From contig NZ_JAEVFI010000023.1 in the NCBI RefSeq assembly GCF_019303495.1, positions 1 to 64,000 of the forward strand: a stretch of 64,000 bases of DNA, given 5' to 3'. This document shows positions 55,457-63,602 of the stretch, piece after piece (the first letter of the stretch is position 1; every line of letters starts with the position of its first letter). Below the pieces are notes generated by a model. It made no database searches. It worked only from the letters and a program-made list of their open reading frames with translations, and was not told the origin of the DNA. This stretch comes from Streptomyces sp. JJ66 (lineage in GTDB: Bacteria > Actinomycetota > Actinomycetes > Streptomycetales > Streptomycetaceae). A program made the position numbers and the translations under genes.

Positions 55457-55722
55457 GGCCGGACACACGCTGGGCCCCGCGCGCCGCCGCGGCCCCGGCG
55501 GCCGTGCGACGGGCCTGGGCGCGGGGCTCGGCTGCTCGGGGTGGGCCGGTGGAGTGCGGGAGGCGCCGGTGGGGGATGATGTGGGGGCACCCGCTCGCTT
55601 GCTGTGGACTGAAGACGACGTGGCGGGTCCGCGGTAGCGGGGGCCTTTCCGGGGGGACGTGTTCACCGGGACGAGCGGGAGAGGCCGCGCTGCCACCGGG
55701 CCCGCTCCCGAGGTGACGCCCG

Positions 55723-56523
55723 ATGAACCAGCCACCCGGCCAGCCGCCGCAGCCCCCGCAGGGCCCGTACCAGCCGCCGGTGCCGCCCGGTGGGCCGCAG
55801 TACGGATACCCGGCGCAGCCGCAGGGCGAGCCCCACCCGTACGCCGCACCGCAGCCGTACGGGCAGCCGAACCCGTACGCCTCCGGCCCGTACGGCGGTT
55901 TCCCGCCACCCCCCGGCCCGCCGCCCAGCGGCTGGTCGAAGGGCAAACTGGCGGCGATCATCGGTGGTTCGGCGGGCGCCGTGCTGCTGATCGGCGGCGG
56001 CATCTTCTTCGCCGTCTCCAGCGGGGACGGCGACGATGACCGCGCGGACGTGGCCGAGGCCAGCTCCAGCCCCGAGCCGAGCGAGTCCGGGGACACCGAC
56101 GCCCCGACGTCCGAGCCGACCGGCTCCGCTCCCGGCATCGACGACGACCTCGACTACGGCGGCGACCGGACCGACGAGCCCGACCGCTCCGGCCCCGACC
56201 CCGGCCCGGCCCCGGCCGACGACGTGTGGGTCGGCACCTGGAAGTCGGACGAGCCGCAGTCCCTGACCATCGGCGAGGAGTTCAGGACCGGAGAGCAGGC
56301 CGGCAAGAACACCTTGTTCTACCTCGACTTCGGGGACAAGGGCATGTGCACCGGCCTCGGCTACGCCAAGGACGCGTCCTACCGCATGGCCTTCTCCTGC
56401 GGCCTGGACGAGGACGAGGAGGTGTTCACCGCGACGGCGGAGAAGTCCGGCGACGGCGAGTCCCTCACCCTCACCTGGGACAAGTCCGGTGATTCCGAGG
56501 AACTGGCCTGGGCGGGCGACTGA
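55723..56523 (+). CDS. Membrane-anchored protein with Pro-rich cytoplasmic region
   Basis: A 266-aa protein. Residues 1-70 are Pro/Gln/Tyr-rich (QPPQPPQGPYQPP type), followed by one membrane helix (AAIIGGSAGAVLLIGGGIFFAV, ~77-98), an acidic Ser/Asp/Pro linker (100-165), and an extracellular beta-rich domain (VWVGTWKSDEPQSLTIG ...) with two cysteines (MCTGLG and FSCGLD) that could pair. Typical of Streptomyces proteins of unknown, perhaps wall-associated function. ATG 55723 with GAGGTGACGCC upstream. Confidence 0.75.
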   Translation: MNQPPGQPPQPPQGPYQPPVPPGGPQYGYPAQPQGEPHPYAAPQPYGQPNPYASGPYGGFPPPPGPPPSGWSKGKLAAIIGGSAGAVLLIGGGIFFAVSSGDGDDDRADVAEASSSPEPSESGDTDAPTSEPTGSAPGIDDDLDYGGDRTDEPDRSGPDPGPAPADDVWVGTWKSDEPQSLTIGEEFRTGEQAGKNTLFYLDFGDKGMCTGLGYAKDASYRMAFSCGLDEDEEVFTATAEKSGDGESLTLTWDKSGDSEELAWAGD

Positions 56524-56533
56524 CCACCCGGCT

Positions 56534-56574
56534 GCCGCCCGCCGCTCAGCCGCCCGCCGCTCAGCCGCCCGCCG
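56534..56574. repeat. Tandem 15-bp repeat at the stop codon of the HAAS-type gene
   Basis: GCCGCCCGCCGCTCA at 56534 and 56549 and a partial third copy at 56564. The second copy contains the stop codon (complement of TCA at 56561) of the minus-strand gene. Similar arrangement to 37849. Confidence 0.8.
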
Positions 56575-57604
56575 GGCGGCGGGCCCGCCACAGGAGGAAC
56601 GCGCCGGAGGCGACGGCCGCCGCGCGGACCGCCCACGGGTAGGTGCCGTCCAGCACCTCGCGCAGCCCGCCGGACGCGATCGGCTCCCCCCAGCGGCCCC
56701 CCGCGCGCCCCCACAGCCACACCAGCACCGCCCCGCCCACCAGGCCCGGCATGCCCAGGACGGCCCACTTGCGCTCGGTCACCGGCAGCCGGGGCGACCA
56801 CCACGCCAGCAGCCAGCCGACAGCGAGCGCGGGCAGCGAGCCGAGCACGGCCCCGGCCAGCAGGGCAAGCGCCGCCACCAGCTCCACGGGGCCACCGGCC
56901 CGGGCGACGCCGGACGCCGTTCCCGCGCTGGTGGCGGCCCCGGCCAGCAGCCCGCGCCGCCACCGCGCGAACCGCCCGGCCGGTGCGGCGGCGGCCGCAC
57001 CGGCCGCCTCCACCGCCGGAGCCGACGGCTCCGCCGCCCCGTGCGCCCCCTGCTCCGGGCCGCCGCGCGCCACCTGCTCGGGGACCAGCGTCGGCGTTTC
57101 CCCGTCCCCGGTGGGCGGCACCAGCATCTCCGGGATCTCGATGCCGCCGACGAAGCCCTCGACGTGGCCTCCGCTGGCCTGGACCGTCGGGGACGGGCCA
57201 TCGCCCTCCCACCAGCGCGGATCGGCGGCCTCGGGCGGCAGCTCGTCCAGGCCCACCAAGTGCGGCGGGGTCGGCCCGGGCGGGGTGGGCGGGGCAGGCG
57301 GGGGCGCTGGCCGCCGCCCCCGCACGCCCCGGCCGGACGCGGACGGCTCCGCGGGCCGGGGCTGGGGCACGCCGCCCCCGGTGTCCGCCGCCGCGACGAC
57401 GTCCTCGGGCCGCCCGAAGCGGTTCAGGACGCGCCGCACCTCGGCGGCCGACTCCGCGCTGCCCTCCGCCCGCAGCCGTTCGATCCCGGCACGCAACTCC
57501 CCGACGAGACGGGCCCGTTCGGCGGCCGTCAGCGTCGTGCGGTGCGCCAGGTCACCGACCCGGCTCAGATAGTCGAAGACGAGTTTCTCGCTCTCGTTCC
57601 CCAC
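56561..57604 (-). CDS. HAAS/DUF1700-like membrane protein
   Basis: A 347-aa protein. The N-terminal helical HAAS-type domain (VFDYLSRVGDLAHRTTLTAAERARLV ... RRVLNRFGRPEDVVAAA, residues ~9-75) is followed by a Pro-rich cytoplasmic linker (80-215) and about four membrane helices from residue 225 (VELVAALALLAGAVLGSLPALAVGWLLAW ...). HAAS domains occur in actinobacterial signalling membrane proteins next to PadR regulators; none is adjacent here. GTG 57604; divergent from the helicase-associated gene. Confidence 0.75.
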   Translation of the reverse strand: MGNESEKLVFDYLSRVGDLAHRTTLTAAERARLVGELRAGIERLRAEGSAESAAEVRRVLNRFGRPEDVVAAADTGGGVPQPRPAEPSASGRGVRGRRPAPPPAPPTPPGPTPPHLVGLDELPPEAADPRWWEGDGPSPTVQASGGHVEGFVGGIEIPEMLVPPTGDGETPTLVPEQVARGGPEQGAHGAAEPSAPAVEAAGAAAAAPAGRFARWRRGLLAGAATSAGTASGVARAGGPVELVAALALLAGAVLGSLPALAVGWLLAWWSPRLPVTERKWAVLGMPGLVGGAVLVWLWGRAGGRWGEPIASGGLREVLDGTYPWAVRAAAVASGAFLLWRARRPAGG

Positions 57605-57649
57605 GCGAAAGACCGTACCCCGCCGCGCGCCCCCGGTACCGTTGACCGG

Positions 57650-60163
57650 ATGACCCGTGAGAATGGTGCCCCCCGCACCCTGGCCGACGAGCTGCGCGGC
57701 AGGCCCGACGACGCGCTCGGCGCGCTGCTGCGGGCCCGCCCGGACCTGCTCACGCCCGTCCCCGGCGACCTCACCCAGCTCGCCACCCGCGCCGCGACCC
57801 GCGCCTCCGCCGCCCGCGCCGTCGAGCGTCTGGACCGCTTCACCCTCCAGACCGCGCAGGCCCTGGCCATCGCCCCCGACCCGTGCCCCCGCGCCGAGCT
57901 GGCCGCCCTGCTGCCCGGCGGCGAGGAGGCGCTGCCCGGCGCGCTGGCCGCCCTGCGCGAGCGGGCCCTGGTGTGGGGCCCGGACGAGCAGTTGCGCCTG
58001 GTGCGCACCGTGCGCGAGCTGCTGACGCCCTCGGCGTCCGCCCCGTCGCCCACCGGGCTCGGGCCGACGCTCGCGGAGGCGGCGTCCGGCATGTCCCCGG
58101 GCCGCCTCCAGGAGCTGCTGGCCACCGCCGGGCTGCCCCCCACGCACGACCCGGTCAGCGCCCTGTCCGAGCTCACCGGCCTGTTCACCGACGCCGAGCG
58201 GCTGTCCGCGCTGCTCGCGCAGGCCCCGGACGCCGCCCGCGAGGTGCTGGCCAAACTGACCTGGGGGCCGCCCTACGGCACCCTCGGCGGCACGGGCACG
58301 GGCACGGGCACGGGCACCGGCTCGGGCACCGGCTCGGGCACGGTGAACGGCGGCGGCACCGGCTCGGCGAGCGGCGGCGCCCCGGCCGCACCCCCGGTGC
58401 GCTGGCTGCTGGACCGTGGCCTGCTGCTGCCCTCGGGCGGGCGCACCGTCGTCCTGCCCCGCGAGGTGGCGCTGCACCTGCGCGGCGGCCGGGCCCACCG
58501 CGAGCTGGAACCCGCCCCGCCACCCGTCACCCCGCGTCGCGAGCACGACCCGGGCACCGTGGACGCGACGGCGGCCGGGCAGGTGCTGACCGCGCTCGGC
58601 ACCGTCACCGAACTGCTGGACGCCTGGGGCGCGGCGCCGCCACCCGTACTGCGCGCGGGCGGGCTGGGCGTGCGCGACCTCAAGCGCACCGCCGTCAGCC
58701 TGGACCTGCCCGAACCCGTCGCCGCGTTCTGGATCGAGCTGGCCTACGCCGCGGGCCTGGTCGCCTCCGACGGCGAGACCGACGAGCGGTACGCGCCCAC
58801 CCCACAGGCCGACGCCTGGCTGGAGCTGTCGCCGCAGCAGCGCTGGGCGGCGCTCATCGCCGCCTGGCTGCCCGCCACCCGCGTCCCCGGGCTCGCCGGA
58901 ACCCGCGACGGCAAGGGCCGCGCGCTCGCCGCGCTCGGCCCGGGCCTGGACCGCACCGCCGCGCCCGTGCTGCGCCACCGCGTGCTGGAGCTGCTGGCCG
59001 CGCTGCCGGAAGGCGGCGTCCCCGACCCGGCGGACGTGCTCGCCCGGCTGCGCTGGGAACGCCCCCTGCGCAGCGCCGACGAGCTGCGCGCCACCCTGTG
59101 CGCGGCCACGCTCACCGAGGCCGAACTGCTGGGCGTCACCGGACGCGGCGCGCTGGCCAGCTACCTGCGCCCGGCGCTGACGGCGCGCACCTCGGCACAG
59201 ACGGCCACCGCGCTCGGGCACGCGGCGGCCCAGCTCGCGCCGCTGCTGCCCGAACCGCTGGACCACGTGCTGCTCCAGGCCGACCTCACCGCCGTCGCCC
59301 CCGGCCCGCTGCAACGGCCACTGGCCGACACCCTGGGCGTGCTCGCCGACGTCGAGTCCAAGGGCGGCGCGACGGTCTACCGGTTCACACCCGGCTCGGT
59401 GCGCCGCGCGCTGGACGCCGGGCGCGGCGCCGCCGACCTGCACGCCTTCCTCGCCGCCCACTCCCGCACCCCGGTGCCGCAACCGCTGACGTACCTGATC
59501 GACGACGTCGCCCGGCGGCACGGCACGCTGCGGGTGGGCGCGGCGTCGGCCTACCTGCGCTGCGACGACGACGCCCTGCTCGCCGAGATCCTGGCCGACA
59601 AGCGCTCGGCGCCCCTGCGGCTGCGCCTGCTCGCGCCCACTGTGCTCGCGTCCCCGGCCGACCCCGCCGAGCTGCTGGCCCGGCTGCGCGACATGGGGTA
59701 CGCCCCGGCCGCCGAGTCCGCCGACGGAGACGTGCTCATCGCCCGCGCCGACGCCCACCGCACCCCGCCGCGCACCGCGCCCGAACCCGTCCCGGAGGGG
59801 CCGCCGCGTCCTGATGACACGCTGCTGGCCGCCGCCGTCCGGGCCATCCGCGCCGGTGACCTGGCCGCCACCGCGCCCCACCGCCCCGCGCGCCCCGCCG
59901 CCGCGCCGCCCGGCGAGCTGCCGCGCACCACGTCGGCGGACACCCTGGCCACCATGCAGTCGGCGGTGCTCACCGGCACGCCGGTGTGGATGGGGTACGT
60001 CAACGCCGACGGCGCCGCCAGCCAGCGCGTCATCGCCCCGGTACGCGTCGAGGGCGGCTTCGTCACCGCCTACGACCACACCGCCGACGAGGTGCGCACC
60101 TTCGCCCTGCACCGGGTGACCGGCGCCGCCGAGCTGGCGGAGCCGTCGCCGGGGGAGGCGTAG
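57650..60163 (+). CDS. Helicase-associated (XPB/Ssl2-like N-terminal) domain protein
   Basis: An 837-aa protein with TLADELRGRPDDALGALLRARPDLL at the start, tandem winged-helix segments, and the conserved HVLLQADLTAVAPGPLQ block near residue 540. Its C-terminus (WMGYVNADGAASQRVIAPVRV ... DHTADEVRTF) resembles a WYL domain. Proteins of this type accompany bacterial XPB. A low-complexity linker TGTGTGTGTG/SGTG (residues ~212-232) comes from a hexanucleotide microsatellite. ATG 57650; alone on its strand, 45 bp from the divergent gene. Confidence 0.85.
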   Translation: MTRENGAPRTLADELRGRPDDALGALLRARPDLLTPVPGDLTQLATRAATRASAARAVERLDRFTLQTAQALAIAPDPCPRAELAALLPGGEEALPGALAALRERALVWGPDEQLRLVRTVRELLTPSASAPSPTGLGPTLAEAASGMSPGRLQELLATAGLPPTHDPVSALSELTGLFTDAERLSALLAQAPDAAREVLAKLTWGPPYGTLGGTGTGTGTGTGSGTGSGTVNGGGTGSASGGAPAAPPVRWLLDRGLLLPSGGRTVVLPREVALHLRGGRAHRELEPAPPPVTPRREHDPGTVDATAAGQVLTALGTVTELLDAWGAAPPPVLRAGGLGVRDLKRTAVSLDLPEPVAAFWIELAYAAGLVASDGETDERYAPTPQADAWLELSPQQRWAALIAAWLPATRVPGLAGTRDGKGRALAALGPGLDRTAAPVLRHRVLELLAALPEGGVPDPADVLARLRWERPLRSADELRATLCAATLTEAELLGVTGRGALASYLRPALTARTSAQTATALGHAAAQLAPLLPEPLDHVLLQADLTAVAPGPLQRPLADTLGVLADVESKGGATVYRFTPGSVRRALDAGRGAADLHAFLAAHSRTPVPQPLTYLIDDVARRHGTLRVGAASAYLRCDDDALLAEILADKRSAPLRLRLLAPTVLASPADPAELLARLRDMGYAPAAESADGDVLIARADAHRTPPRTAPEPVPEGPPRPDDTLLAAAVRAIRAGDLAATAPHRPARPAAAPPGELPRTTSADTLATMQSAVLTGTPVWMGYVNADGAASQRVIAPVRVEGGFVTAYDHTADEVRTFALHRVTGAAELAEPSPGEA
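58284..58350. repeat. In-frame GGCACG/GGCTCG hexanucleotide microsatellite
   Basis: About ten copies of GGCACG, GGCACC or GGCTCG units encode the Gly-Thr/Ser linker of the helicase-associated protein. Length is a multiple of three, so expansion keeps the frame. Confidence 0.85.
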
Positions 60164-60266
60164 CGAACCCCCCCGGGGGCGCGGGGAACCCGGTGCAGGG
60201 TAGGGGCCGCCGCGTACCCGGGGAGGAGCCGGAGCCCGCGTACCGGTGGCTGCGACAATGGCCCGC

Positions 60267-60923
60267 ATGCCCGCCATACCCGAGCTCACCGTCGGCTTCG
60301 ACCTCGACATGACGCTCATCGACTCCCGCCCCGGAATCGCCGCCACCTACGACGCGCTCGCCGCCGAGACCGGCGTGTTCATCGACAGCGCCCTGGCCGT
60401 CACCCGGCTGGGCCCGCCGCTGGAACAGGAGCTGGCGTACTGGTTCACCGAGGCGGAGCTGCCCGCCGTGGCCGACCGGTACCGGGAGCTGTACGTCGAG
60501 CACGCGATCACGCCGACGCTGGCGATGCCCGGGGCGCACGCGGCCCTGGACGCGGTGCGCGCGGCGGGCGGGCGCTCGCTCGTCGTCACCGCCAAGCACG
60601 AGGGCAACGCCCGGCTGCACCTGGAGCACCTGGGGCTGGAGCCGGACGTGCTGCACGGCTGGCTGTGGGCGGAGGCCAAGGGCGAGGCGCTGCGCGAGCA
60701 CACCGCGCACGTCTACGTCGGCGACCACACCGGGGACGTGCGCGGCGCCCGCGCGGCCGGTGCGCTCGCGGTCGCCGTCGCCACAGGCCCGTGTGCGCCG
60801 GACGAGCTGCACGCGGAGGGCGCCGACGTCGTGCTGGACGACCTCACCCGGTTCACCGAGTGGCTGGCTGGTTACTCACCGGCCCGCGCCGCGGGGGACG
60901 CCGCCGGGGGCGCCGCTGCCTGA
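60267..60923 (+). CDS. HAD-superfamily hydrolase
   Basis: A 218-aa HAD phosphatase. Motif I is GFDLDMTLIDS (Asp nucleophile ~11, acid ~13), with a small cap domain, motif II SLVVTAKHEGN near 103, and motif III/IV YVGDHTGDVRGARAAG near 150. Phosphoglycolate- or nucleotide-phosphatase-like; substrate open. ATG 60267 or 60258. Its 3' end overlaps the convergent membrane-protein gene by 52 bp, and both C-termini are low complexity. Confidence 0.87.
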   Translation: MPAIPELTVGFDLDMTLIDSRPGIAATYDALAAETGVFIDSALAVTRLGPPLEQELAYWFTEAELPAVADRYRELYVEHAITPTLAMPGAHAALDAVRAAGGRSLVVTAKHEGNARLHLEHLGLEPDVLHGWLWAEAKGEALREHTAHVYVGDHTGDVRGARAAGALAVAVATGPCAPDELHAEGADVVLDDLTRFTEWLAGYSPARAAGDAAGGAAA

Positions 60924-61228
60924 GCCCGCGCCGCGCGCCGCTGGGCCCGCACCGAGCGCCAGAACCCGGCCCCGGCGAGCGCGAAGCCAGCGCCCATGAG
61001 CATGGACAGCACATAGGCGTAGGCCGGGAACGGGTCGGTGCCGAGGAAGAACGGCACGAACGTGATCGCCGTCGCCAGCGCGCCGACGGCGAAGACGACG
61101 CCGCCGACGCGGACCAGCGCGTCCCCGGGCTGACGGTCGTTGCCGGCACCGTCGCCGGAGGAGGCGCCGGTGCCGGTGACGGCAGCGGAGGCAGCAGGGG
61201 CGGAACGGGGTGCAGGTGTAGTGGCCAC
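60872..61228 (-). CDS. Small membrane protein with two helices
   Basis: A 118-aa protein starting at GTG 61228. An Ala/Ser/Gly-rich N-terminus of about 35 residues is followed by two hydrophobic helices (VGGVVFAVGALATAITFVPFFLG, ~43-65; AYAYVLSMLMGAGFALAGAGFW, ~71-92) and a basic Ala-rich C-terminus. No known domain. Tail-to-tail overlap with the HAD gene. Confidence 0.68.
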   Translation of the reverse strand: MATTPAPRSAPAASAAVTGTGASSGDGAGNDRQPGDALVRVGGVVFAVGALATAITFVPFFLGTDPFPAYAYVLSMLMGAGFALAGAGFWRSVRAQRRAARAQAAAPPAASPAARAGE

Positions 61229-61424
61229 CCGTCCAGGGTAGGACGCGGGAGAATCGGCACGGCGGCGGCTGTCGCTTACTGTCCGCTGGCATCTTGTCAC
61301 CGGGCGGGGGGAGATTAATCTTGGGTACGGCGGGCTCGCGGGCCCGCCGGAGTGCTGTTTCGAGAGCCGGACGCCGCCTGCCGCGCCCCGGCTGCCCACC
61401 CCAGGACGAGGACGAGGACGACAC

Positions 61425-61808
61425 GTGCCTACCGGCAAGGTCAAGTGGTTCAACAGCGAAAAGGGCTTCGGCTTCCTGTCCCGCGACGACGGCGGCGACG
61501 TCTTCGTGCACTCCTCGGTGCTGCCCAGCGGCGTCACGGTGCTGAAGCCGGGCCAGCGGGTGGAGTTCGGCGTGGTGGCGGGCCAGCGCGGGGACCAGGC
61601 GCTGTCGCTGACGCTGCTGGACCCGGCGCCGTCGGTGGCCGCCGCCCAGCGCCGCAAGCCGGACGAGCTGGCGTCCATCGTGCAGGACCTCACGACGCTG
61701 CTCGACGGCGTCTCCCAGCAGCTGGAGCGCGGCCGGTACCCGGACAAGGCGCACGGCCACAAGATCGCGGGCATGCTCCGCGCGGTCGCCGACCAGCTGG
61801 ACGTCTGA
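61425..61808 (+). CDS. Cold-shock-domain protein with C-terminal extension
   Basis: A 127-aa protein. The cold-shock domain spans residues 1-66 with RNP1 KGFGFLSR and RNP2 VFVHSSVL. A conserved-looking helical extension follows (KPDELASIVQDLTTLLDGVSQQLERGRYPDKAHGHKIAGMLRAVADQLDV read as two helices, ~77-127). The extension is absent from CspA and could mediate dimerisation or partner binding. GTG 61425 with GGACGAGGAC-rich leader. Terminator at 61836. Confidence 0.9.
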   Translation: MPTGKVKWFNSEKGFGFLSRDDGGDVFVHSSVLPSGVTVLKPGQRVEFGVVAGQRGDQALSLTLLDPAPSVAAAQRRKPDELASIVQDLTTLLDGVSQQLERGRYPDKAHGHKIAGMLRAVADQLDV

Positions 61809-61835
61809 CCACCCGGACCGACGCACAAGTTCCCT

Positions 61836-61863
61836 GGCCCGGGCAGCTCTTAAGGCCCGGGCC
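61836..61863 (+). terminator. Terminator of the extended cold-shock gene
   Basis: 9-bp stem GGCCCGGGC / GCCCGGGCC, loop AGCTCTTAAG. Lies between convergent genes. Confidence 0.6.
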
Positions 61864-61883
61864 GTCTGCCCGGCCGCCGACCG

Positions 61884-62807
61884 CTACTCCGGCAGCCGCA
61901 GCGCGCCGGGCGGCAGCGCCGGGACGAGCCCCTCGGCCGCCGCCCGCGTCAGCAGTCCCCGGACGGCCGCGTACCCGGCGTCGCCCAGGTCGGCGGTGAA
62001 CTCGTTGACGTACAGCCCGATGTGCTGGTCAGCGACGGCCGGGTCCATCTCCTGCGCGTGCTCCAGCACGTACGCGCGGGAGGCGGCCGGATCGTCCCAG
62101 GCCATCCGCACCGAGGCCCGGGCCGCGTCCGCCAGTTCCGCCAGCCGCGCCGCGCCCAGCGAGCGGCGGGCGATGATGGCGCCGAGCGGGATGGGCAGGC
62201 CGGTGGTGCGCTCCCAGTGCTCGCCCAGGTCGGCGAGCTGGTGCAGCCCGTACGCGGGGTAGGTGAAGCGCGCCTCGTGGATGACCAGGCCCGCGTCCAC
62301 CGTGCCGTCGCGCACGGCGGGCATGATCGCGTGGAACGGCAGCACCACGATTTCGCCCACGCCGCCGGGCACCGCCTCGGCGGCCCACAGCCGGAACAAC
62401 AGGTACGCGGTGGAGCGCTCGCTGGGCACCGCGACCGTCCGCCCGCTCAGCGACGCCGCCTGGCCCGGCTCCCGGGTCAGCACCAGCGGGCCGCAGCCCC
62501 GCCCCAGCGCCCCCCCGCAGGGCAGCAGCGCGAACTCATCCAGCACGTAGGGGAGCTGGGCGTAAGAGACCTTCAGGACGTCGTACGGGCAGTCGGCGCC
62601 GCGCTCGGCGAGTCCGTTGGTGACGTCGATGTCGGCGAACGTCACGTCAAGCGGCGGCGCACCGGGCACCAGGCCGTGCGCCCAGGCGTGGAAGACGAAC
62701 GTGTCGTTGGGGCACGGCGAGTAGGCGATCGCCAGCGGCGGCGCGGTGTGCTGTGTTCTCGGCGGCCTCGGTGGCCTCGGCGTACGCGGCGTTCTCGGGG
62801 TGCTCAT
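61884..62807 (-). CDS. mqnD: 1,4-dihydroxy-6-naphthoate synthase
   Basis: A 307-aa periplasmic-binding-fold enzyme of the futalosine menaquinone pathway: IAYSPCPNDTFVFHAW near residues 26-41, VSYAQLPYVLDEF near 80-92, AVPSERSTAYLLFRLW near 126-141 and the catalytic-region VIHEARFTYP near 175-184. MqnD converts cyclic de-hypoxanthinylfutalosine to 1,4-dihydroxy-6-naphthoate. The N-terminus has a PRTPRTPRPPRPPRT repeat not part of the fold. The start overlaps the mqnB stop by 4 nt (ATGA). Confidence 0.92.
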   Translation of the reverse strand: MSTPRTPRTPRPPRPPRTQHTAPPLAIAYSPCPNDTFVFHAWAHGLVPGAPPLDVTFADIDVTNGLAERGADCPYDVLKVSYAQLPYVLDEFALLPCGGALGRGCGPLVLTREPGQAASLSGRTVAVPSERSTAYLLFRLWAAEAVPGGVGEIVVLPFHAIMPAVRDGTVDAGLVIHEARFTYPAYGLHQLADLGEHWERTTGLPIPLGAIIARRSLGAARLAELADAARASVRMAWDDPAASRAYVLEHAQEMDPAVADQHIGLYVNEFTADLGDAGYAAVRGLLTRAAAEGLVPALPPGALRLPE

Positions 62808-63595
62808 CCCAGACCCTCCAGTACGGGTGTCGCGGCGCGGAACGCCTCCGTCAGCGCGGCCAGTGCCTCCGGGACACGCCAGGCGTCGCGGTCGCGCGGG
62901 CCGACGGCGTTGGAGATCGTGCGCAGCTCGAACGCCGGGACGCCGTACCCGGCGGCGGCCTCCGCCACCCCGAAACCCTCCATCGCCTCGGCGACGGCGC
63001 CCGGGTGACGCCGGACCAGCTCGGCGGCGCCCACGGCGGTGCCGGTGACGGTGGACAGCGTCAGCACCGGCCCGAGCGCGCCGCCGGTCGCCTCCGCCAG
63101 CGCCCGCGCGGCATCGGCGGGCGGACGGTGCGCGTCGGTGCCGAAACCCAGCCGTGTCACCGAGAGGAAGCCGTCGGCCGTCCGCACGCCCAGGTCGGCG
63201 GCGACGATCGCGGACGCGACCACCGCGCGGCCCAGCGGGACGCCGAAGCCGCCGCCGATCCCGGCGGAGACCACCGCACGGTAGGGCAGGCCCGCCAGTT
63301 CGGCGGCGGTCAGCGCCACGGCGGTCCCGGCCGCGGCCGCCGCCGGGCCCACACCAGCGGCCAGCACGTCCAGCCCACGGCTCTCCGGCGCGCCGCCGCC
63401 CGATCCGCTGCGGCGCGATCCGCCGCCGTCCGATCCGCTGCGGCCCGATCCGCCGCCGTCCGGCCGGTGACCGCCCAGCCGCACCCGGTGCAGCTCACCG
63501 CGTCCGGGCAGCTCCACCAGCTCGGCGGGCGCCCCGGACGCGCGGGTCACCGCGTCCCGCTCCGGCGGAACGGCGGTGACGACCAGAACCGGCAC
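62804..63595 (-). CDS. mqnB: Futalosine hydrolase
   Basis: A 263-aa nucleoside-phosphorylase-fold enzyme (VLVVTAVPPERDAV at the start, VVSAGIGGGFG near 112-122, EAMEGFGVAEAA near 210-221) that removes hypoxanthine from futalosine. Between residues ~45 and 72 it carries a Gly/Ser-rich insertion (DGGGSGRSGSDGGGSRRSG type) encoded by ~24-bp tandem repeats. Same operon as mqnD, in reverse pathway order. Confidence 0.9.
   Translation of the reverse strand: MPVLVVTAVPPERDAVTRASGAPAELVELPGRGELHRVRLGGHRPDGGGSGRSGSDGGGSRRSGSGGGAPESRGLDVLAAGVGPAAAAAGTAVALTAAELAGLPYRAVVSAGIGGGFGVPLGRAVVASAIVAADLGVRTADGFLSVTRLGFGTDAHRPPADAARALAEATGGALGPVLTLSTVTGTAVGAAELVRRHPGAVAEAMEGFGVAEAAAGYGVPAFELRTISNAVGPRDRDAWRVPEALAALTEAFRAATPVLEGLG
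63398..63466. repeat. In-frame tandem repeat inside mqnB
   Basis: Units of about 30 bp built from CGATCCGCTGCGGC and CGATCCGCCGCCGTC alternate two to three times, encoding the Gly/Ser insertion. Confidence 0.7.
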
Positions 63596-63602
63596 GCGGC
63601 GC

